Shown here piece after piece: positions 1-5,237 of a stretch of 6,450 nt of DNA; position 1 is the first letter of the stretch, and each line of letters begins with the position of its first letter. The DNA is from Pseudomonadota bacterium (GTDB lineage Bacteria; Pseudomonadota; Alphaproteobacteria; Rhizobiales; Hyphomicrobiaceae): positions 1 to 6,450 of the forward strand of contig QGVC01000212.1 in NCBI GenBank assembly GCA_003242645.1, given 5' to 3'. A program made the position numbers and the translations under genes. Under the pieces are notes generated by a model. It had not been told where the DNA came from and made no database searches. It saw only the letters and a program-made list of their open reading frames with translations.

Positions 1-87
1 CATTCCAGGCCCTCATCGGCGTCAGCAGTCAGCAACGGCCGTCGCTCACCGAGCCTCCACCCCGCGTATCGCCCCAAAGCCGAATAC

Positions 88-1395
88 TCACTTCAATGCA
101 TTCGGCAACCACACGGCGATCTCCGGGAAAAGGAAGACGAGTGTGAGGCCGAGTAGCTGGAGAGCAACGAACGGGCCGATCGAGCGGTAGACGTCGCCCA
201 TAGTGACATCAGGCGGCAGCACGCTCTTGATCCAGAACAGGACGAACCCGAAGGGCGGCGAGAGATAGGCAATCTGAATATTGACGATGAACAACGCACC
301 GAACCAGAGCTTGTCCACGCCCAGCGCGTCGATGATCGGGATGAAGAGCGGCGTGCAAAGCATGATGATCGCCCAGTCATCCATGAACATCCCGAGGACC
401 AGGATGATGAGCATCATCATGACGAGGATGCCTGTCGTGCCGCCGGGCATCGACAGGACCAGCTGCGTCAGGAGATCCTGACTGCCCAGCGTGTTGAAGA
501 TGTTGAGATAGACGTTGGCGCCGATCAGAATCCAAAGGCCCATTCCGGTCAGCTTCAGCGTTGTAACCAGTGAGTCGCGCAACACGAACCACGTGAGCCG
601 GCCGTAGATCAGGTTTATGAAGAAGGCACCCGCCGCCCCGAACGCCGCAGCCTCGGACGGTGTCGCGATGCCGCCCCAGATCACACCCAGAACGACGACG
701 ATCAGAAGTATGAAAGGCCAGATGCTTACGAGGGCCTGCGCTTTTTCGCGGGTCGTGAATTTTATTTCCGGCGGCAGAGCTGGCCCGAGATGGGGCTGGA
801 GCCAGCATCGCACGCCGATGTAGACCGAATAGAAAAACGCCAGCATCAGCCCTGGCAAAACACCGGCGAGGAAAAGGTCTCCGATCGAGACCTTCGCGAG
901 CAGGCCGTAGAAGATGAAAGGCACGCTCGGCGGAATAAGTGCTCCCAAAGCGCCGCCCGCAGCAATGCAGCCGATGGCGATCGAGCGGTGATATTTGTAT
1001 TTCATCATCGATGGGTAGGCGATCTGGCCCATCGTGATGGTGGCGGGCGGCGTAATCCCTGTAACCGCCGCGAAGATCGTGCAAACCTGTACGGTGCCGA
1101 TCGCCAACCCGCCGCGAACATGGCCGATCAGCTTATAGACCGCATCATACGCTGCCTCGGCAATTCCTGAGTAGCGAATGAGGCTGCCCATGAATATGAA
1201 CAGCGGAACCGTTACGAGAACGGAGTTCCACGGCGTGTAGTAAAAGGCGCTTGCAACCGCCAGGAGAGCCCGCGGCTCGAAAATCAACGCGAAGAGAACC
1301 GCCGTCCCACCGAGGCCGAACGCAACCGGCAGGCCCATGAACAAGGCAGCGAAGAGTACGAGAAAATAGAGCGCGGTGATTAGTTCGAGACTCAT
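88..1395 (-). CDS. dctM: TRAP transporter large permease subunit (DctM family)
   Basis: This is the large, transport-catalysing membrane subunit of a tripartite ATP-independent periplasmic transporter, which moves solute across the inner membrane with a sodium or proton gradient. The product is 435 residues, close to the family norm of about 425-435, and is almost wholly hydrophobic, with roughly a dozen membrane segments. The N-terminal helix with MGLPVAFGLG (residues 20-29) and the GGALGALIPPS stretch (147-157) are typical of DctM proteins. The C-terminal half repeats the pattern, with YLSPPFGFVLFW near the end. I chose the ATG at 1395 because GGAAGG lies 4 nt upstream and the protein then begins MSLELI, as relatives do. 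A GTG at 1431 would add 12 unconserved residues. It is the last gene of the transporter operon, 159 nt after dctP and behind a hairpin. The symbol denotes the family; a C4-dicarboxylate substrate is not implied. Confidence 0.93.
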   Translation of the reverse strand: MSLELITALYFLVLFAALFMGLPVAFGLGGTAVLFALIFEPRALLAVASAFYYTPWNSVLVTVPLFIFMGSLIRYSGIAEAAYDAVYKLIGHVRGGLAIGTVQVCTIFAAVTGITPPATITMGQIAYPSMMKYKYHRSIAIGCIAAGGALGALIPPSVPFIFYGLLAKVSIGDLFLAGVLPGLMLAFFYSVYIGVRCWLQPHLGPALPPEIKFTTREKAQALVSIWPFILLIVVVLGVIWGGIATPSEAAAFGAAGAFFINLIYGRLTWFVLRDSLVTTLKLTGMGLWILIGANVYLNIFNTLGSQDLLTQLVLSMPGGTTGILVMMMLIILVLGMFMDDWAIIMLCTPLFIPIIDALGVDKLWFGALFIVNIQIAYLSPPFGFVLFWIKSVLPPDVTMGDVYRSIGPFVALQLLGLTLVFLFPEIAVWLPNALK

Positions 1396-1479
1396 TCGGC
1401 CTTCCGTTATCCGCATTTGGGCCTGGGCCACTGCCCCGGCGCTTGGATGCTTTTAGCTGAAATTCGAACTGGAGGCTTC

Positions 1480-1520
1480 AAAAAGGAGCGCCTGCCTCTG
1501 ACACGAGCACAGGCAGGCGC
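1480..1520 (-). terminator. Intercistronic hairpin with T-run between dctP and dctM
   Basis: On the minus strand there is a perfect 10-bp inverted repeat, GCGCCTGCCT (1520-1511) and AGGCAGGCGC (1497-1488), with a 13-nt loop. After TCC come five T residues (1484-1480). The stem starts 34 nt after the dctP stop and the T-run ends 84 nt before the dctM ATG. It has the form of a modest intrinsic terminator. Because dctM lies just beyond and no clear promoter is visible before it, I infer a partial terminator or a 3'-end stabiliser that leaves more dctQ-dctP message than dctM message. Binding proteins are usually needed in excess over permeases. The long loop and the gap between stem and T-run make full termination unlikely. 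Confidence 0.7.
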
Positions 1521-1554
1521 CGATAGGCATTAGATGCTTGCCAATTGTGATCCG

Positions 1555-2610
1555 TTACTTCGCGCTCTTCTCCTCGAGGAATTTCTTCCAGATTTCTACG
1601 CCTTTGGCGTTGCGCTCGGACTGCGCGGCGATCTTGGGCCAGACCTCCTCGATCGTCTTCTTGCGCATCCTGGCCACCTCTTCATCGGATAGCGTGATCA
1701 CCTCGCCACCCGCCTTCTTCAAGGTTTCCAGCGCTTCGTCGACAGCCTCAGCATGCAGCCGACTGGTCTCGAAGTATGTCTTCTCGAAAATGCTTTCGAT
1801 CTGATCGCGCTGCCATTGCGTCAAGGCATTCCACTTGTCGAGGTTGACGTAGATCTCCTGGTGCTGAGCAGGATTCCAGCCGGGGAGGATCGCGTACTTG
1901 ATGACCTCGTGGAACGACATGTCGTCGATACCGCCGGTGTCCCAATAGGTGCCTTCGATGGTGCCGAGCTTGAGGGCGGTATAGATTTCGCCCGCGTTCA
2001 TCGAAACTGGAGAGCCGCCCATCGTGGCGTGGAAGATCGCCTGCGGCCCGCCGGCGCGCATCTTCTTGCCCGCGAGATCCTCCAGGCGCTCCACGCGGAA
2101 CTTGGTGAACATGGCGTTCGGACCCTGGTTGGTCCAACCGATCCAATGCAGATTGCGCTCGTGCGCGGCTTCCTGGACCAGCTCGCCGATCCGATACCTC
2201 GGATCACCCCACATCACCTTCCAGGCTTCCTCGGAGTTATCCGCGCCCAACGGCAGGCCATAGGCCAGCATGCCCTCTGGCATTTCGCCGCCATAGACGG
2301 TCGCCCAACCGGCGTAGCCATCCGTCTGGCCGGCTGCAGCGGCGGCAAACGCTTCGGAAGCGCTCGTCAGCGCACCCGCCGGCTCCACCCGAATTTTGAC
2401 GGTGCCTTTGGTCACCTCCTCGACGGCTTTCACCCACGGGATAAGTCCCCTATCCCATCCCGCATCGGTTTGGTCGAAGGCCGGTTGGAAGACCCATTCC
2501 GTCACCTTGTCCGGAGGCCCATCCGACTGAGCGAATGCAAGCGTCCCGGACAGTGCGAGGGCGCCGACTGACAAAATCGTCGTCTTGAGAATGCCTACAG
2601 GTTTTGTCAC
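1555..2610 (-). CDS. dctP: TRAP transporter substrate-binding protein (DctP family), periplasmic
   Basis: This is the extracytoplasmic solute receptor of the TRAP system: it captures substrate in the periplasm and delivers it to the DctQ/DctM permease. The product is 351 residues. Residues 1-27 form a clear Sec signal peptide, with positive K3 and K9, a hydrophobic core, and AFA before Q28. The mature part shows DctP hallmarks: LEDLAGKKMRAGG (177-187), whose R185 matches the conserved arginine that in this family usually binds a substrate carboxylate, and YTALKLGTIEG (210-220). The start is the GTG at 2610, preceded by AAGGA with 7-nt spacing. The in-frame ATG at 2658 would place 16 extra residues before the signal peptide and lacks an equally good ribosome site. 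The mature protein is rich in tryptophan (14 by my count). It lies 65 nt after dctQ. The family is certain; the substrate is unknown. Confidence 0.93.
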   Translation of the reverse strand: MTKPVGILKTTILSVGALALSGTLAFAQSDGPPDKVTEWVFQPAFDQTDAGWDRGLIPWVKAVEEVTKGTVKIRVEPAGALTSASEAFAAAAAGQTDGYAGWATVYGGEMPEGMLAYGLPLGADNSEEAWKVMWGDPRYRIGELVQEAAHERNLHWIGWTNQGPNAMFTKFRVERLEDLAGKKMRAGGPQAIFHATMGGSPVSMNAGEIYTALKLGTIEGTYWDTGGIDDMSFHEVIKYAILPGWNPAQHQEIYVNLDKWNALTQWQRDQIESIFEKTYFETSRLHAEAVDEALETLKKAGGEVITLSDEEVARMRKKTIEEVWPKIAAQSERNAKGVEIWKKFLEEKSAK

Positions 2611-2617
2611 TAGAGTT

Positions 2618-2627
2618 TCCTTCCCTT
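2618..2627 (-). promoter_or_regulatory. Ribosome binding site fixing the dctP GTG start
   Basis: On the minus strand the purine-rich run AAGGGAAGGA ends 7 nt before the GTG at 2610. It is the strongest Shine-Dalgarno match near the gene and selects the GTG over the ATG at 2658. The same choice gives a normal signal peptide. Confidence 0.7.
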
Positions 2628-2675
2628 TGCTCGCTACCAAATGTATTTCTTGCTGCATTCTGCCCACCGCTGCTC

Positions 2676-3191
2676 TCACCCGGTCGGCTGCTCGCCATAA
2701 ATGATCGTGCGAACGTCGCGGACTAGCTGCTTGATCACCACAAGGAGAACGACTGCAGCCGCCAAGGGTATGGCCGACTTGATCGGATAAATGGGAATGG
2801 GAACAGCGGTGGGAGTGACCTGATTGAATTTGATGGACAAGCGCGCTGCATCGATCCCCTTCCAGATCAAAGCACCGAGAAACAACACGGTAAACGGCGC
2901 GGTCAGAAGGTCCAAAACGGCTTTGGTTCGCGTCGACGCACCGGCGTAGAATATGTCCAATTTCACGAATGCGTCGTGCTTCAGCGCATAAGCCCCTCCG
3001 GTGCAGGCCATCAGCACCATGGCAGCCTGGAGGGTCGTCCCTATCCACTGCGAGGGCGCGTTCATGACGTAACGCAAGAACACGTCCGTCACGCCGAAGA
3101 TCATGCAATAGAGGATGAGAAGCCAACCGATCCGGCCGAAAAGCTCAGCTATGGCGTCGATCAGCCATTCCACTCCCCGCCACAGCTTCAT
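2676..3191 (-). CDS. dctQ: TRAP transporter small permease subunit (DctQ family)
   Basis: This is the small membrane subunit that pairs with DctM in a TRAP transporter. The product is 171 residues, normal for the family, with four predicted membrane segments at about 21-43, 50-70, 95-113 and 138-158. The DVFLRYVMNAPSQWIG stretch (36-51) is the usual DctQ signature around the first loop. GAYALKHDAFVKLDIFY (66-82), followed by TKAVLDLL, resembles the central part of small permeases in the mannitol/chloroaromatic-type TRAP group; I make that comparison from memory. The ATG at 3191 was chosen because GGGAGGAG lies 9 nt upstream and the first helix then follows at a normal distance. An upstream ATG at 3257 would add 22 charged residues without support. 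It is the first gene of the operon, an unusual place for DctQ, since dctP normally leads. Confidence 0.9.
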   Translation of the reverse strand: MKLWRGVEWLIDAIAELFGRIGWLLILYCMIFGVTDVFLRYVMNAPSQWIGTTLQAAMVLMACTGGAYALKHDAFVKLDIFYAGASTRTKAVLDLLTAPFTVLFLGALIWKGIDAARLSIKFNQVTPTAVPIPIYPIKSAIPLAAAVVLLVVIKQLVRDVRTIIYGEQPTG

Positions 3192-3263
3192 AATTGGCCG
3201 CTCCTCCCGGTCCGTCCGCCTCTTCCGGCTGTCCGCCCAGATCTGCGAGGCCATCAAGGCTCA

Positions 3264-3293
3264 AGTGTAGATCCAGATTGGACAAATGATAAA
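3264..3293 (-). promoter_or_regulatory. Candidate promoter of the TRAP operon with overlapping palindrome
   Basis: On the minus strand, TTTATC (3293-3288) and TACACT (3269-3264) are separated by 18 nt, a weak -35 and a 4/6 match to the -10 consensus. Between them lies the imperfect palindrome ATTTGTCCAAT (3287-3277), in which four of five base pairs across the centre are symmetric. A repressor bound there would block RNA polymerase. TRAP operons are often controlled by GntR-type repressors with short AT-edged palindromes, but no regulator gene is visible in the window. The leader to dctQ would be about 65-70 nt. This is a pattern match only. Confidence 0.25.
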
Positions 3294-3411
3294 GCCAGTG
3301 ATGCCAGCTCGGCAATACGCGAGATTGTAGGCCATCGCCCGGATCGCCGCTCCAGCATTCGCTGTTCATGCGGCTTGCCCGAGACTGAGGAAATGTGGCT
3401 TGAGCCCGAGC

Positions 3412-3429
3412 ATGAGCGGGATCGCTCAT
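3412..3429. repeat. Perfect inverted repeat, possible operator upstream of yqjG
   Basis: ATGAGCG (3412-3418) and CGCTCAT (3423-3429) form a perfect 7-bp inverted repeat around a 4-nt centre, GGAT. It ends 93 nt before the yqjG ATG. The 18-bp dyad has the size of a binding site for a dimeric repressor or activator. In RNA it could also form a small hairpin in the yqjG leader. There is no T-run after it, so a terminator is unlikely. The regulator is unknown. Confidence 0.4.
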
Positions 3430-3522
3430 CTTTGATTGGATGGGCGCACCGCACCTGGGGAACTCATGGTTGTGGCGAACGATCACCCGTGTGAGCCGAC
3501 TTGCGGAATTGCGGAGAACAGA

Positions 3523-4494
3523 ATGGGACTGTTGATCAATGGTGTCTGGCACGATCAGTGGTACGACACCAAGAGCACTGGCGGCAGGTTTGTGCGCCAG
3601 GAATCGGCTTTCCGAAACTGGATCACGCCCGATGGTGCTCCCGGGCCAACTGGCGTCGGCGGCTACAAAGCCGAGCCGGGACGCTATCACCTCTACGTGT
3701 CACTTGCCTGCCCCTGGGCCCACCGGACGCTCATTTTCCGCAAGCTAAAAGGGCTGGAGGGCGTGATCAGCGTTTCGGTCGTGCATTGGTTGATGCTGGA
3801 AAACGGCTGGACTTTCGAGGAAGGCCCTGGTGTCGTCCCAGATCCGATCTTCGGCGCGCGATATCTCTACGAAATTTATGCGCGTGCTGAGCCGCGCTAC
3901 ACAGGCCGGATCACGGTTCCGGTGCTGTGGGACAAGGAGACCGGAACGATCGTGAATAACGAGTCGTCCGAAATCATCCGGATGTTCAACTCAGCCTTCG
4001 ATGGCTGCGGCGCTCTGCCCGGCGATTATTATCCGGAAGATCTCAGATCCGAAATCGATGCGCTCAACGCCCGAATTTACGACACCGTGAACAACGGCGT
4101 CTACAAAGCGGGATTCGCAACGACCCAGGAAGCATACAATGACGCCGTCATGAAGTTGTTCGAGACCCTCGACTTGCTCGAGGAGCGCCTCGCCACGCGC
4201 CGATATCTTCTTGGAGATCGCTTGACCGAAGCGGATTGGCGATTGTTCACGACGCTGGTGCGCTTTGATCCGGTTTACGTTAGTCACTTCAAGTGCAATC
4301 TCCGCCGGATCGTCGACTACCCAAATTTGTTCGACTACCTCCGTCACCTGTATCAGATGCCGGGGATCGCGGAGACTGTGAACATGTTCCACATCAAGCA
4401 TCACTATTATCAGAGCCACCGCGCGATAAATCCAACCGGGATCGTTCCTTTAGGGCCTGAAATAGACCTCAACGCCCCATCGCGGCGCGGCTGA
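3523..4494 (+). CDS. yqjG: Glutathionyl-hydroquinone reductase (YqjG/Xi-class GST)
   Basis: This cytoplasmic enzyme uses glutathione to reduce glutathionyl-hydroquinones back to free hydroquinones, releasing glutathione disulfide; PcpF of chlorophenol degraders performs this repair step. The product is 323 residues, about the length of E. coli YqjG, and the resemblance runs end to end. The N-terminus MGLLINGVWHDQWYDTKSTG is nearly the E. coli sequence as I recall it. The catalytic cysteine is C63 in SLACPWAHRT (60-69), the Cys-Pro-Trp form that marks this class. NNESSEIIRMFN (145-156) is the glutathione-binding part of the thioredoxin fold. The C-terminal helical domain contains DTVNNGVYKAGFAT, TLVRFDPVYVSHFKC and YQMPGIAETVN, all family hallmarks. 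GGAG 6 nt upstream supports the ATG at 3523; an in-frame TTG at 3436 would add an unconserved 29-residue extension. It is divergent from the TRAP operon. All key motifs are intact. Confidence 0.95.
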   Translation: MGLLINGVWHDQWYDTKSTGGRFVRQESAFRNWITPDGAPGPTGVGGYKAEPGRYHLYVSLACPWAHRTLIFRKLKGLEGVISVSVVHWLMLENGWTFEEGPGVVPDPIFGARYLYEIYARAEPRYTGRITVPVLWDKETGTIVNNESSEIIRMFNSAFDGCGALPGDYYPEDLRSEIDALNARIYDTVNNGVYKAGFATTQEAYNDAVMKLFETLDLLEERLATRRYLLGDRLTEADWRLFTTLVRFDPVYVSHFKCNLRRIVDYPNLFDYLRHLYQMPGIAETVNMFHIKHHYYQSHRAINPTGIVPLGPEIDLNAPSRRG

Positions 4495-4567
4495 GCGGGT
4501 CTCAACGCAATTGCTCTAATAGCGCAGCGAAAATTTTCCTACTATGGCCAATTGACGTTGCTCAGTG

Positions 4568-4626
4568 ATTGCGTCCCAAGCGCAATGTCAGCGGTAGACA
4601 TGTGTGCCCCACACGCAAGCGCTTGG
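4568..4626. repeat. Nested inverted repeats in the convergent yqjG/usp spacer
   Basis: Several dyads overlap in the 142-nt spacer between two convergent genes: ATTGCG/CGCAAT (4568-4573 and 4581-4586, 7-nt loop); CCAAGCGC/GCGCTTGG (4576-4583 and 4619-4626, long loop); GTGTG/CACAC (4602-4606 and 4610-4614, 3-nt loop); and the self-palindrome CAAGCGCTTG (4616-4625). The first and second dyads share bases, so an RNA could adopt either fold. No T-run follows on either strand, so this may end transcription weakly, block RNA decay, or have no function. Confidence 0.35.
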
Positions 4627-4636
4627 CGAGCATTAT

Positions 4637-5074
4637 TCAGCGAAAGACCAGCACCGGTATTTTGCTGTGCGTCAGCACCTTCTTGGTCTCGCTACCGAGA
4701 AGCTTTGCCGTGAGGCCCGCACGCCCATGTGAGGCCATGGCGATGAGATCGCAGCCGCGCGCCTCCGCAGTGTCGAGAAGACCCGTCCAGACATGCTCGC
4801 TCTCGACGCGGATAGCCTCGCACGGGACGCCTCTTGCGTCTGCCTCGCTGCGAACCCACGCAAGATGATCCTCGATGTCCTTGAGAATGCGCGCGCGGGT
4901 TTCCTCCGGAAGATCCGTGATATCGACGCCGAACACGACGACATGAGCCGGCTTGCCCGAAACACGGACTGCCGTAACTCTGGCCCCAAGCGCCTTGGCG
5001 AGATCGAGCGTATTCTGGACGGCCCGCTTTGATAGATCCGTTCCGTCTGTCGCAACGAGAATGTGCTTATACAT
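4637..5074 (-). CDS. Universal stress protein, single-domain UspA family
   Basis: This is a small cytoplasmic protein of the Usp fold, usually dimeric and nucleotide-binding, linked in the family to stress survival and to regulation of neighbouring transporters. The product is 145 residues, the normal single-domain length. It begins MYKHILVATDGTDLS, where D10 and the following loop contribute to nucleotide binding. The ATP-binding motif is present as A114-S-H-G117, nine residues, then G127-S128. The first glycine of the usual G-2x-G-9x-G(S/T) motif is alanine, a variation also common in intact family members, so ATP binding is likely but not proven. The ATG at 5074 has AGGAA 6 nt upstream and matches the usual N-terminus; a longer frame to 5179 adds 35 unconserved residues. 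The gene lies 163 nt after the amidase and converges on yqjG. TRAP transporters elsewhere have partner Usp proteins (TeaD with TeaABC). Confidence 0.92.
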   Translation of the reverse strand: MYKHILVATDGTDLSKRAVQNTLDLAKALGARVTAVRVSGKPAHVVVFGVDITDLPEETRARILKDIEDHLAWVRSEADARGVPCEAIRVESEHVWTGLLDTAEARGCDLIAMASHGRAGLTAKLLGSETKKVLTHSKIPVLVFR

Positions 5075-5150
5075 CGAAGCTTCCTGGCCTCTGGTCTGAT
5101 GTTGAGTCTTAATGTCGCGTGAATTTGGTTTCCACGAGCAAGAACGCAAC

Positions 5151-5179
5151 GTAACATCGCGGGCAAGCCATCGTGACAA
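5151..5179 (-). promoter_or_regulatory. Candidate promoter of the universal stress protein gene
   Basis: On the minus strand TTGTCA (5179-5174) matches five of six -35 bases and is followed after 17 nt by TGTTAC (5156-5151), which matches three of six -10 bases. The leader to the Usp ATG would be about 70 nt. The 163-nt gap behind the amidase allows a separate promoter. I saw no convincing intrinsic terminator for the amidase gene in this gap, so read-through is also possible. Confidence 0.25.
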
Positions 5180-5237
5180 AGAACAAAAATGAAAACCCGC
5201 CGATCAGCCCACCAGCATAATGTGAACCCGTCGTGAG

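Larger units (their letters stand above)
3192..3522. other. Divergent regulatory region between dctQ and yqjG
   Basis: These 331 nt separate two divergently transcribed genes, so both promoters should lie here. I see a candidate promoter with an overlapping imperfect palindrome for the transporter (3264-3293), a perfect 7-bp inverted repeat towards yqjG (3412-3429), and Shine-Dalgarno sites close to both genes. No convincing -35/-10 pair is visible for yqjG. Reading frames crossing the region on either strand are extensions of the flanking genes without recognisable protein content. I see no small gene or RNA here. Confidence 0.55.

Noticed and set aside
1..87. Possible start of a further minus-strand gene at the left edge (ATG codons at 16 and 3).
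   Set aside because: Only a few codons would lie in the window and the ribosome site is weak. The stretch holds no other clear signal, and no terminator after dctM was seen.
377..1084. A 235-codon minus-strand frame inside dctM.
   Set aside because: It is a shifted frame of dctM, rich in arginine and histidine, without a start signal. dctM itself is intact, so it is not a frameshift remnant.
1753..2571. A 272-codon open frame on the plus strand, opposite dctP.
   Set aside because: It mirrors the dctP codons, has no recognisable domain or ribosome site, and dctP on the other strand has a full family signature and signal peptide.
2611..3126. Upstream in-frame extension of dctP to 3126.
   Set aside because: It overlaps dctQ in another frame, would bury the signal peptide inside the protein, and lacks family resemblance.
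3436..3522. N-terminal extension of yqjG from a TTG at 3436.
   Set aside because: The family begins at MGLLINGVW, and a good GGAG site precedes the ATG at 3523.
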